Source: VGRW01 sp041498295
GTDB lineage: Bacteria; Myxococcota_A; UBA9160; SZUA-336
Assembly (NCBI GenBank): GCA_041498295.1
Contig: JBGQIB010000002.1
Span: 1 to 64,000, forward strand
Direction of reading: 5' to 3'
DNA: 64,000 nucleotides
The notes below the pieces were generated by a model. That model saw nothing but the letters and a program-made list of their open reading frames with translations, was not told the DNA's origin and did not search any database. Made by a program: the position numbers and the translations under genes. Below, in pieces: positions 36,249 to 44,351 of the stretch; within the stretch, counting starts at the first letter, position 1; the number at the start of each line of letters is the position of its first letter.

Positions 36249-37298
36249 CTAGCCGGGCGGCTTCGGCGGACGCCACAGGTCGACGGGAAGAGTGACTCCC
36301 GTAGGACGGAACGGCAGCGCGATCTCGCGGCCGCCCTGCCCGGCCGAGGCGTAGGCGGCGAGCAGGATCTCGAGCACGGCGCGCCCGTCCTCGCCAGTCT
36401 CCTCGACTTTGGCCCCGCCGACGCCCGCGATGAAGTGCGCGAGCTCGCCGACGTAGCCGTGCTCGAGCAGTGGATCGACGGTCGGGCGAGTCACTGCGCC
36501 GGCGCGTTTCGTCAGACTCAGGCCCGTTTCGCCCATGAGATCGAGAAACAAGCGTCCCTCGGTGCCGTGTATCTCGAGCGTGCTCTGCATGCCCGTGGTC
36601 ACGGCCCACGAGCTCTCCGAGACGAGGGTGACTCCGCTCGCGAGCTCGAGCCGCACCTCGGCGTCGTCATCGAGATCGGTCTTGTCGCCGTGCAGCACCG
36701 TCGCGAGTCGCGCCGAGACCGCGCGCACCGCGGGCCGATCGAACACGAAGCGCAGCGCCTCGATCCCGTGACAGCCCATGTCCATGAGCGCGCCACCGCC
36801 GGCCTCGGTGCGGTCGAAGAACCACGGTGAGTACGGCCCGCCGTGTTTCTCGACCTGCCGCGCCCAGAGGACGCGCCCGACCACGCCCTCGCGCACGAGC
36901 TCGCGCGCGCGCCGATAAAGCGGAGCGAAGCAGAGATTCTCGGCGTAGCCGAGCGTGACACCGTGGCGTGTCGCCGCGGCGCAGAGTGCGTCCGCTTCGT
37001 CGAGCGTAAGACACAGCGGCTTCTCGACGACCACGTGCTTGCCCACCTCGAGCGCCGCCAGTGCGTGCGCCGCGTGCAGCCGATTCGGCGAGTTCACGCA
37101 CACGAGCCGCACGTTCGGGTCAGCTAGCAGCGCCGGCAGCTCGTCGAACGTGAACGGCTTCGCGCTCGCAAAGCCACTCGTCAGCTTCTCCGCCGCCGCG
37201 CGCGTGCGCGAAGCGACTGCCGCCAGATACGCGCCGCCCGCTCGCGCGAGCGCCGCGAGGTACACTCGCGAGATCCAGCCCGCGCCCAGCAGCGCAAT
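36249..37298 (-). CDS. Gfo/Idh/MocA-family oxidoreductase (probable ATT start)
   Basis: About 349 residues. The N-terminal Rossmann fold begins IALLGAGWISRVYLAALARAG; the dinucleotide-binding VEKPLCLTLDEADAL contains the catalytic EKP, and the substrate domain has ALMDMGCHGIEALRF. These enzymes oxidise or reduce sugars, inositols or related compounds with NAD(P). No ATG, GTG or TTG lies at the right place: the frame's codon where family members begin is ATT (37296-37298), 9 bases behind AGGAGAG. A CTG at 37307 is too close to that site. The upstream acyl-CoA dehydrogenase stop is 18 bases before, so the two are co-transcribed. Confidence 0.8.
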   Translation of the reverse strand: MALLGAGWISRVYLAALARAGGAYLAAVASRTRAAAEKLTSGFASAKPFTFDELPALLADPNVRLVCVNSPNRLHAAHALAALEVGKHVVVEKPLCLTLDEADALCAAATRHGVTLGYAENLCFAPLYRRARELVREGVVGRVLWARQVEKHGGPYSPWFFDRTEAGGGALMDMGCHGIEALRFVFDRPAVRAVSARLATVLHGDKTDLDDDAEVRLELASGVTLVSESSWAVTTGMQSTLEIHGTEGRLFLDLMGETGLSLTKRAGAVTRPTVDPLLEHGYVGELAHFIAGVGGAKVEETGEDGRAVLEILLAAYASAGQGGREIALPFRPTGVTLPVDLWRPPKPPG

Positions 37299-37315
37299 TC
37301 CGGGCAGCTCTCCTG

Positions 37316-38437
37316 TCAGAGCTTCAAGAGCTGCGCGACGCGCTCCCGGTGCTCCGAGGGATCGCCGTAGGTGACTTCGATCGCCTTCGCGCGCTTGAAG
37401 TACAGGTGGCAGTCGTACTCCCACGTGAAGCCGACGCCGCCGTGAATCTGGATGTTCTCGGCGGACGTAGCACGGTACGCGTCGCTCGTGTACGCCTTGG
37501 CCATCGAGGCGGCGAGCTCCGCCTCGGCGGTCTTCTCGGCCACCGCCCAGGCGGCGTAGTAAGTGATCGACTTCGAGGACTCGACCTGAATCAACATGTC
37601 GGCGCACTTGTGCTTGATCGCCTGGTTCACGCCGATCGGCTTGCCGAACTGCACCCGCTCCTTCGCGTACTTCACCGAGTCCTCGAGCACCTTCTGCGCG
37701 CCGCCCAGGGCCTCGGCCGCGAGGTGCACGAGCGCGTGATTGCGCACCGTCCGCCACGTCGCCCAGCCGGATTCGGGCGCGCCCAAGAGCTGCGCGGGCG
37801 TGCTCGCGAACTTCACCTCCGCGATGCGCCGCGTCTGATCCATCGAGAGCAGCGGCGTGATGGTCATGCCGGGCGCGCCCCGCTCCACGGTGAACAGCGC
37901 GATGCCCGCCTCGCCGGGACCGCCGGCACGCGCCGCGACCACGATCAGGTCGGCGTTCTGCGCGTCCGGAACGAACAGCTTTGTGCCGGTGAGCGCGAAG
38001 CCCGCGCCCTGCTTCTCGGCGCGCGTCGCGAGCTCATAGGGATTCTCGTTGCCCGAGTCCTCGGTGATCGCGAAGCTCGCGATCTTCCGGCCCGCCGCGA
38101 TGGCGGGCAGGAATTCCTTCTTCTGCGTCTCGGTGCCGCCGTGCAGAATCGCGAGGGCGCCCTGGAAGCTGGCAAAGAAGGGCGACGGCGTGAGCGCGCG
38201 GCCGAGCTCCTCCGCGATCACGATCTCGTCGACGAGAGTGAGACCGGCGCCGCCGTACTCCTCGGGGAGCAGCAGCCCGAGCCAGCCGAGCTCGGCCATC
38301 TTGGCGTACACAGCGGGTTTGAAGCCGCGCGGATCGTCCATCAGCTCGCGCACCGCGCTCATGGGGAGCTCTTTGGCGAGAAACTCACGGGCGCTGTTGC
38401 GCAGCAGCTCTTGTTCTTCCGAGAAGCCGAAGTTCAC
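37316..38437 (-). CDS. Acyl-CoA dehydrogenase (FadE-like)
   Basis: A 373-residue flavoprotein of the acyl-CoA dehydrogenase family, beta-oxidation first step. Seen: N-terminal FSEEQELLRNSAREFLAKE, LPEEYGGAGLTLVDEIVIAEELG, the FAITEDSGNENPY FAD loop, and the C-terminal QIHGGVGFTWEYDCHLYFKRAK. Where ordinary enzymes carry the catalytic Glu (YEGT), this one reads VTYGDPSEHRER, as in FadE subunits of steroid-type heteromers, so it may work with a partner or use another base. The GTG start is directly at the family N terminus. The oxidoreductase follows 18 bases after the stop. Confidence 0.88.
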   Translation of the reverse strand: MNFGFSEEQELLRNSAREFLAKELPMSAVRELMDDPRGFKPAVYAKMAELGWLGLLLPEEYGGAGLTLVDEIVIAEELGRALTPSPFFASFQGALAILHGGTETQKKEFLPAIAAGRKIASFAITEDSGNENPYELATRAEKQGAGFALTGTKLFVPDAQNADLIVVAARAGGPGEAGIALFTVERGAPGMTITPLLSMDQTRRIAEVKFASTPAQLLGAPESGWATWRTVRNHALVHLAAEALGGAQKVLEDSVKYAKERVQFGKPIGVNQAIKHKCADMLIQVESSKSITYYAAWAVAEKTAEAELAASMAKAYTSDAYRATSAENIQIHGGVGFTWEYDCHLYFKRAKAIEVTYGDPSEHRERVAQLLKL

Positions 38438-38558
38438 GGCGGCGATTCTATCCCTCTGTTTTTTCGAGGGTCAAACCCGCCGATTGCGAGCTTCGAAGCG
38501 CCTAGCGTAGGGTGGCGTCCGACATGGCGTTGACGGCCGATCTGCAGAGACATCTCAC

Positions 38559-39290
38559 ATGAGCGCCAAGATCGAGGCGCAGCGCGTCTGCAAGCGCTTT
38601 GGCTCCGTGGTGGCGCTCGACGAGCTGTCGCTCGAGATCGCGCCCGGGGAGGTGTTTGGGCTCATCGGACCGAATGGCGCGGGCAAGACGACTTTCCTGC
38701 GCATCCTGACCGGCTACTGGCTCGCGTCGGACGGCGACGTGTTCGTCGACGGCCTCTCGGTCACGCGCGAGCGCTTCCGCGTGCAGGCGCGGCTCGGCTA
38801 CGCGTGCGAGCAGCCGAAGCTGTACGCGGATCACCGGGTCGACACGTTTCTCAAAATGATGGGCGAGCTGCGCGGTCTCTCGGGCGCGCGGCTGCGCGCA
38901 GCGACGGCGCTCGCGGTCGAGCGACTCGGGCTCGAGTCCGTCTTGAAGCGACGCATCGGCGTGCTGTCGAAGGGCTTCCGGCAGCGCGTCGCGCTCGCGC
39001 AGGCACTGCTGCACGAGCCCGCGTTGCTGGTGGTCGACGAGCCCACCGTCGGCCTCGACCCCGCGCAGCAGATCGAGCTGCGCCGCATCCTCGCCGGCTT
39101 CCGCGGGCAGCACACGGTGATCCTGAGCACGCACCAGCTGCACGAGGCCGAGATGCTCTGCGACCGCGTCGCCCTACTGGATCGCGGGCGGCTAGCCGCC
39201 CTTGCGACCGCGGATGAGATCCGCTCTGGCGGGAGCCTCGAAGCGCTGTTCCTAGCCAAGGTCGGGAGCCACGCCGGAGTCGCGCCGTGA
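38559..39290 (+). CDS. ABC transporter ATP-binding protein (GldA/NatA-like)
   Basis: A 243-residue ABC ATPase: Walker A GPNGAGKTT, signature LSKGFRQRVALAQAL, Walker B LLVVDEPTVGLDP, and the switch His in ILSTHQLHE. The C-terminal tail is short. The next genes are an ABC-2 permease (overlap 4 bases) and a GldG-like protein, the trio known from gliding-motility (GldAFG) and related ABC-2 exporters. In other bacteria similar trios have no link to gliding, so a transport function in the envelope is all that can be claimed. Confidence 0.9.
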   Translation: MSAKIEAQRVCKRFGSVVALDELSLEIAPGEVFGLIGPNGAGKTTFLRILTGYWLASDGDVFVDGLSVTRERFRVQARLGYACEQPKLYADHRVDTFLKMMGELRGLSGARLRAATALAVERLGLESVLKRRIGVLSKGFRQRVALAQALLHEPALLVVDEPTVGLDPAQQIELRRILAGFRGQHTVILSTHQLHEAEMLCDRVALLDRGRLAALATADEIRSGGSLEALFLAKVGSHAGVAP

Positions 39291-40084
39291 CTCGGCGGCT
39301 GTGGGCGCTCGCGCGCAAGGAGCTGCGGCAGCTGTTCGCGTCGCCGATCGCGTACGTGGTGCTCACGGTGTACGTCGCGCTCACGGGTATCTACTTCTTC
39401 CAGCACCTGGTCAGCTACAACCAGCTGCTCTTCGTGTACCAGTCCGAAGGGATGACCGCGGGCGGCTTCGATCAGGGCACGGTGCCGAGTCAGATCAACG
39501 TGTTGAACGAAGTCTTCGTACCCTCGGCGGAGGACTTCGGCCTCTTCCTGCTCGTCGTGCTACCGCTGGTGACGATGCGCGTGTTCTCGGAAGAGCGCGC
39601 GAACGGCACCGACGAGCTGCTGCTCACGAGCGGATTGCGGCCGTACGAAGTCGCGCTCGCGAAGCACGGAGTCACTTACCTGTTCGTCATGCTGCTCTTG
39701 CTCGGCAGCGCGATCTACCCCGCGGTGGTGGTGCTGCGCGGCGGGCTCGGCTTCGAGCATCTCGTCGCGCTCTACTCGGGGCAGCTCTTCTACGGCTGTG
39801 CGGTCGCGTCGATTGGACTCGCATGCTCGTCGTTCACGTCGAGTCAGATCGTCGCCGCGGTGCTCGGCTACGCGATCCCGTTCGTGCTGCTCGACTTCGC
39901 GTGGCTCTCGAACACGGTGTCGGAGCACACGGCCGCGATCCTGCGCGAGGCCGCCCTGCTCTCGCACTACGGCTCGTTCGCGCGCGGCGTGATCGAGCTG
40001 CGCAACGTGGTGTACTTCGCGGGCATCACTGCGCTGGGCTGGCTCGCTTCGGTCGCGTCGCTCGAGCTTTCGCGGGCGCGCTAG
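39287..40084 (+). CDS. ABC-2 type permease (GldF-like)
   Basis: A 265-residue membrane protein with about six hydrophobic segments, beginning RLWALARKELRQLFASPIAYVVLTVYVALTG, the usual ABC-2 permease opening. The phrase RVFSEERANGTDELLLTSGLRPYEVALAKH is the cytoplasmic coupling loop conserved in GldF/CcmB-like exporters. GTG start overlaps the ATPase stop (GTGA); the GldG-like gene begins at the very next base after its TAG. The three products should form one inner-membrane complex. Confidence 0.88.
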   Translation: MTRRLWALARKELRQLFASPIAYVVLTVYVALTGIYFFQHLVSYNQLLFVYQSEGMTAGGFDQGTVPSQINVLNEVFVPSAEDFGLFLLVVLPLVTMRVFSEERANGTDELLLTSGLRPYEVALAKHGVTYLFVMLLLLGSAIYPAVVVLRGGLGFEHLVALYSGQLFYGCAVASIGLACSSFTSSQIVAAVLGYAIPFVLLDFAWLSNTVSEHTAAILREAALLSHYGSFARGVIELRNVVYFAGITALGWLASVASLELSRAR

Positions 40085-41641
40085 ATGGCTTTCCTGCCCG
40101 CCGCCGGCCTCGTGATGATCCTCGTCGGCGTGGGGTCGTACTACGCGACCCGCTCGCTGCACGGCCTCTCGGCATTCTCGAGCGCGAACCTCGCGCTCGG
40201 CCTGCTGCTGGTCGTGATCGGCGCGATCGCGCAGGCGCGCCGCTTCCGCGGCTTCTCGGGCACGGAGTCGCGGCGCGTGGTGCTGCGCTGGACGGCGATC
40301 CTGGTCGGCGCGTTGGCGCTCCTGGTCGGCGTCGACGTCTGGGCGAGCGCACTCACTGCGCGCATCGATCTCACCATCGATCGCCTGTACACGCTCTCGG
40401 AGCAGACGGTCGCGCTGTGCCGCGACCTGGAGCAGAGGCACGGCCCGCCCGTGCAGCTCGTGTTCTTCGAGGACGCGCTGCTCGCGAAGGACGTTCGGCT
40501 GCTGGTCGACGCCTACACAGATTCGTGTTCCCCGGTCGAAGTGCGCGACGCGAGCCGGCGCGAGCCACCCCAGGCCGCGCGCGACATCTATACGACCACC
40601 GCGACGACGGTGATCGCCTGCCGCGGCGACGTCTGCGATCCGGTCGGCTACCCGTCGGAGCGCAACATCACGAGCGCGATCGCGCGGCTCGCACGCGAGC
40701 ACGCGATTCGCGTGTACTTCACGATCGGGCACGGCGAGATCGACCTCGCGAGCGAGGCGGACACCGGTTACTCCGGCGTCGCGGCGCTGCTGCGCGACCA
40801 GGGGTTCGACCCGCAGGCGTTCGTCGGCCCCGCCTCGTCGGACGTTCCGGAGGACGCCGACCTGGTGGTCGTCGCGGCGCCCGAGCGCGACCTGATGCCC
40901 GAGGAGCTCGCGGTGCTCGACCGCTATCTCACGCGCGGCGGCCGCATGCTGGTGCTCGCTGACGCGGGCCAGCGTTCGAACTTCTACAGGGAGTTCCTGC
41001 CGAAGTGGGGTTTCTCGCTCGAGGACGCCGTCGTTCTGGACCGCGCCTCGAGCCCGCTCTTGAAAGACCCCAAGCCGGTGAACCTGCTCGTGCACCTGTT
41101 CGCGCCTTACAACCCGGTGACGCGCAATCTGTCGCAACGCACGATGGTCTTGTTGCCGCGCGCGCGTCCCGTCGCGCTCGGGCGCAAGCCGCAGCCCGAC
41201 GACAAGCTCGACCGCGCGGCGTTCGCGAGTCAGCGGGCGTGGCTCTCTCACGACGTGCCGCGCGCGCTCGCGGGCATCGAGAACTCGCCGCCCGACGGCG
41301 CGGATTCGCAGGAGATCTCGGTCGTCGCCACCGGCCGCTACCCGCGCGGCGGCGACGAGGACAAGGCGCAGCACGAGGCGCGCATCGTCGTGATCGGCAA
41401 CCGCGACTTCGCCTCGAACCGACTGCTCGAGGCGCTCTACAACCGCGATCTGCTCTTGAACGCAGTCCGCTGGCTCGGCAACGACGAGCAGCACATTGCC
41501 ATGTCCGACAAAGCCTGGACCCCGAACCAGGACCCGCTGACCCTGCAGCAGACGGTCGCGTACTTCTACTTCCTCGCCTTCGCGCTGCCCGAGTCGCTGT
41601 TGCTGCTGGGAATTTTTGCTTGGTGGCGGCTGCGCGCCTGA
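40085..41641 (+). CDS. GldG-family ABC-type auxiliary membrane protein
   Basis: A 518-residue protein: two N-terminal membrane segments (about 5-20 and 35-47) and a third near 75-95, a large periplasmic domain, and a last one at the C terminus (FYFLAFALPESLLLLGIFAWWRL). The periplasmic part has TLSEQTVALCRDLEQ, the GldG-typical IGHGEIDL, and ARIVVIGNRDFASNRLL, as in the GldG/IFT52-like domain. Function is unknown even in the family, but it always goes with the ATPase and permease encoded upstream. The DsbA-like lipoprotein gene follows after 15 bases. Confidence 0.85.
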   Translation: MAFLPAAGLVMILVGVGSYYATRSLHGLSAFSSANLALGLLLVVIGAIAQARRFRGFSGTESRRVVLRWTAILVGALALLVGVDVWASALTARIDLTIDRLYTLSEQTVALCRDLEQRHGPPVQLVFFEDALLAKDVRLLVDAYTDSCSPVEVRDASRREPPQAARDIYTTTATTVIACRGDVCDPVGYPSERNITSAIARLAREHAIRVYFTIGHGEIDLASEADTGYSGVAALLRDQGFDPQAFVGPASSDVPEDADLVVVAAPERDLMPEELAVLDRYLTRGGRMLVLADAGQRSNFYREFLPKWGFSLEDAVVLDRASSPLLKDPKPVNLLVHLFAPYNPVTRNLSQRTMVLLPRARPVALGRKPQPDDKLDRAAFASQRAWLSHDVPRALAGIENSPPDGADSQEISVVATGRYPRGGDEDKAQHEARIVVIGNRDFASNRLLEALYNRDLLLNAVRWLGNDEQHIAMSDKAWTPNQDPLTLQQTVAYFYFLAFALPESLLLLGIFAWWRLRA

Positions 41642-41656
41642 TCTAAGCTCCGCGCG

Positions 41657-42388
41657 ATGAAGACTCGCGCGCTCGCCGTTCTGTGTGTCTGGTTCGTCGC
41701 CTCGCTGGCCGGCTGCTCCAAGCAGGCCGAGAAGGATCTCGCCGAGATCCGCGCGAAGCAGGACGAGATTCTCGCAAAGCTCGGCTCGATCGAGGAAGGG
41801 CAGAAGAAGCTCGCCAGCGCGCAGCGACCGCAGGGCCCGGCGTCCGAGGACTTCGACAAGGTCTACGCGATCGGCATCGACACATCGCCGGTGCGCGGCG
41901 ACGCGAACGGACCGGTCACGATCGTCGAGTTCTCCGACTTCCAGTGCCCGTTCTGCGCGCGCGCGGCGCCGCTGCTCGAGGAGGTTCTGAAGAAGTACCC
42001 GAAGGGCGTGCGCTTCGTGTACAAGCAATTCCCGCTGCCGATGCATCCGGTGGCCCGGGCCGCGGCCCACTGGTCGATGGCGGCGCAGGAGCAGGGGAAG
42101 TTCTGGGAGATGCACGACGTGCTGGTGCAGAACCAGCCGACGCTCGACGCGGCGAAGGCCGAGGCCTACGCGAAGCAGGCGGGCCTCGACGTGAAGCGCT
42201 TCAAGAGCGACCTCGAGAAGAACAGCGCGGCCTACGACAAGCGCATCGACGCGGAGATACAGCTCGGCACCACCGTGGACGTGCGCGGCACGCCGACGCT
42301 CTTCATCGGCGGCAAGAAGGTGCGCACGCGCACGCTCGATGGCATGAGCGCGATGATCGACGGCGAGCTCGCGAAGCCGCCGAGCTGA
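41657..42388 (+). CDS. DsbA-family thioredoxin-fold lipoprotein
   Basis: A 243-residue lipoprotein. The signal peptide ends in the lipobox SLAGC (Cys about 20). A short coiled coil follows (EKDLAEIRAKQDEILAKLGSIEEGQKKL), then a DsbA/DSBA-like thioredoxin domain with active site FSDFQCPFCARAAP and the cis-proline loop VRGTPTLFIGG. It should act in the periplasm as a thiol oxidase or isomerase. It is the last gene of the Gld-like transporter operon, so its client could be the large periplasmic domain encoded upstream; that is inference. Confidence 0.9.
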   Translation: MKTRALAVLCVWFVASLAGCSKQAEKDLAEIRAKQDEILAKLGSIEEGQKKLASAQRPQGPASEDFDKVYAIGIDTSPVRGDANGPVTIVEFSDFQCPFCARAAPLLEEVLKKYPKGVRFVYKQFPLPMHPVARAAAHWSMAAQEQGKFWEMHDVLVQNQPTLDAAKAEAYAKQAGLDVKRFKSDLEKNSAAYDKRIDAEIQLGTTVDVRGTPTLFIGGKKVRTRTLDGMSAMIDGELAKPPS

Positions 42389-42395
42389 TCCGCGC

Positions 42396-43109
42396 CTAAC
42401 TCGCCTTCACGAGCTCCGCTTCGAACGCGCGAATGCGCGCCGCGTTCGCGCCGAGGTCGCTCTGGCCGACGCGCGAGCGCGAGCGCAGATCGACGCGCGA
42501 GCCCGCGCCGTCTGGCCGCACGCGAATCACGATGTCGTCGACGAAGTGAAAGAGCTTCGAGGTCGCGATCGCCTCGATGCGTCCGCTCTCTAGGTCGGCA
42601 TTCGTCACGTTCCAGCCGGGCAGCTTCTCCGCCACCGCCTTGGCGCGCGCGAACGCTTGTTCCGGCGGCACGTCGAGAACGACGGGCGCGATGTCCGGGT
42701 AGCCGCTCTTCTGCAGCCCCTCGACGACCTCGCGCTGCTCGGCCGGCGGGTCCTGATTCGATGATGCAGCAGCTACATCGGGCGTGAACTCAATCCGATC
42801 CGCGAGGTCGGTGGAGATGTCGTGGATGGCCGGGACCTTCGACAGGCTGGCCAGCGCGAGTACTGGCAGGCCAACCAGCAGGGGCACGATCGCGGCGCGC
42901 ACAGCGCGCGGGCGCCACGGCTTGTTGGCCACGGTTGCGTACGCGGAAGCGGCGGCCAGCCCGATCCCGAACACGACTCCGACGAGAACCGCGAGCAGCA
43001 CCAAGCTGAAACCCACGAGACCGGGCAAGACGTGAAAGAACGCCAACAGCGGACCGAGGATCAGCAGAGACACGATGACGAACGTCGGCGCGGACCAGAG
43101 TCGCTCCAT
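42396..43109 (-). CDS. Membrane protein with DUF1499 domain
   Basis: A 237-residue protein. The start is fixed at the ATG at 43109 by AGGAGGGAAG upstream. There are three hydrophobic segments in the first 110 residues (for example TFVIVSLLILGPLLAFF and LVLLAVLVGVVFGIGLA), then a soluble C-terminal DUF1499 domain: YPDIAPVVLDVPPEQAFARA, then FHFVDDIVIRVRPDG and SRSRVGQSDLGANAARIR. The domain's function is not known. It is convergent with the DsbA-like gene (7 bases) and divergent from the cation exporter. Confidence 0.82.
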   Translation of the reverse strand: MERLWSAPTFVIVSLLILGPLLAFFHVLPGLVGFSLVLLAVLVGVVFGIGLAAASAYATVANKPWRPRAVRAAIVPLLVGLPVLALASLSKVPAIHDISTDLADRIEFTPDVAAASSNQDPPAEQREVVEGLQKSGYPDIAPVVLDVPPEQAFARAKAVAEKLPGWNVTNADLESGRIEAIATSKLFHFVDDIVIRVRPDGAGSRVDLRSRSRVGQSDLGANAARIRAFEAELVKAS

Positions 43110-43175
43110 GGGACTTCCCTCCTGGCTCGCGATTGTACCGTGCGGCAAGCTGGACGGTGGAGATCCGTCCCTGAA

Positions 43176-44069
43176 GTGACCCACGATCACAAGCACGCGC
43201 ACGGCTCGGACTCGCTCGCGCTGTGGCGCGCGTTCGCGCTGACGGCGGTGGTGCTCGTGGTCGAGGCCGTGGGCGGGTGGCTCACGGGCTCGGTCGCGCT
43301 GCTCGCGGACGCAGGTCACATGCTCACGGACGCCGGTGCCCTGGGGATCGCGCTGTTCGCCGCGTGGGCGGCGAATCAACCGCGCGGCCGTCGACACAGT
43401 TTTGGGTACGGCAGAGCCGAGGTCTTGGCGGCGCTGCTGAACGGGCTCCTGCTCGGGGGCGTGTCGGTCGGCATCGCAGTCGAGTCGTTCACGCGGCTCG
43501 GCTCACCCCACGACGTGCACGCGGCCACGATGTTGGCAATCGCCGCGCTCGGCCTCGCCGCCAATCTGGTTTCCGGTTCGCTCCTGTTGCGCGGCGCGCG
43601 CACCAGCTTGAACGTGCGCGCCGCGCTGGTTCACGTCGGTGGCGACGCGCTCGGCTCCGTCGCGGCCATGGCCGCGGCCGCCGCGATCCTGGCGTTCGGC
43701 TGGGACAAGGCGGACGCGATCGCGGGTCTGGCGATCGCGCTGCTCCTGGTCGTCTCTGCGCTGCGCCTGATCCGCGACTCCGTCGACATCCTGCTCGAGG
43801 GCGCACCGCGGCACCTCGACCTCGACGAGATCGCCGAGTGCGTCCGCGCCGTACCCGGCGTGGCGCGCATCCACGATCTGCACATCTGGACGGTCGCCAG
43901 CGGCTTCCCGGCCATGAGCGCGCACGTCGACCTCCAGCATGGCGCGGATCCAGAGGCGGTCCGGCGCGCCGTTCACCGCCTGCTTCACCAGGAATACGAG
44001 GTTGCGCACACGACAATTCAGACGGAGTCTGCGCCGCCCCTGCTGCAGGTCGACGGTCCGCGGCTATAA
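43176..44069 (+). CDS. Cation diffusion facilitator (CzcD-type) metal exporter
   Basis: A 297-residue CDF exporter with six membrane segments. A His-rich N terminus (THDHKHAHGSD) is followed by the metal-site helix ALLADAGHMLTDAG (two Asp, His) and the second site RAALVHVGGDALGSV, typical of the Zn2+/Co2+/Cd2+ group. A C-terminal cytoplasmic domain (about 85 residues) contains ARIHDLHIWTVASG, which senses metal. It is a proton antiporter in the inner membrane. GTG start; no clear metal-regulator gene or operator next to it. infA follows after 12 bases. Confidence 0.9.
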   Translation: MTHDHKHAHGSDSLALWRAFALTAVVLVVEAVGGWLTGSVALLADAGHMLTDAGALGIALFAAWAANQPRGRRHSFGYGRAEVLAALLNGLLLGGVSVGIAVESFTRLGSPHDVHAATMLAIAALGLAANLVSGSLLLRGARTSLNVRAALVHVGGDALGSVAAMAAAAAILAFGWDKADAIAGLAIALLLVVSALRLIRDSVDILLEGAPRHLDLDEIAECVRAVPGVARIHDLHIWTVASGFPAMSAHVDLQHGADPEAVRRAVHRLLHQEYEVAHTTIQTESAPPLLQVDGPRL

Positions 44070-44081
44070 TGCCGCCGCTCG

Positions 44082-44351
44082 ATGTCCAAAAAAGATCTGA
44101 TCACAGTCAGCGGTGCGATCGCGAAAATCCTCGGCGGCGGGCGCTATCTCGTCCGGCTCGAGAACGGCAGCGAGATCACCGCGCAGCTCTCGGGCCGCAT
44201 GCGGCGCTTCCACATCCGCGTGATCCAGGGCGATCGCGTGCAATGCGGCGTGTCCCCGTACGACCCATCGCACGGGTTCATCACGTACCGCGAGCCGCCC
44301 GGCGGCGCGCCCCGCCCCGAAGGCGCGCCCGGCAGCCCCGCGAAGACCTAG
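44082..44351 (+). CDS. infA: Translation initiation factor IF-1
   Basis: An 89-residue IF-1. The OB fold is intact: SKKDLITVSGAIAKIL, LENGSEITAQLSGRMRR, IRVIQGDRVQCGVSPYD and GFITYRE, with the family-typical MRR and SPYD positions; the normal end is followed by a 17-residue Pro/Gly/Ala tail not usual for IF-1. IF-1 sits in the A site of the 30S subunit during initiation. It differs enough from the usual sequence (for instance FHIRV for NFIRI) that it may be a second copy rather than the housekeeping gene. Its TAG overlaps the TAG of the convergent gene (shared CTAG). Confidence 0.85.
   Translation: MSKKDLITVSGAIAKILGGGRYLVRLENGSEITAQLSGRMRRFHIRVIQGDRVQCGVSPYDPSHGFITYREPPGGAPRPEGAPGSPAKT

Noticed and set aside
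44082..44351. infA operon with ribosomal protein genes
   Set aside because: The neighbours are a cation exporter and an oxygenase; no ribosomal protein gene is present.
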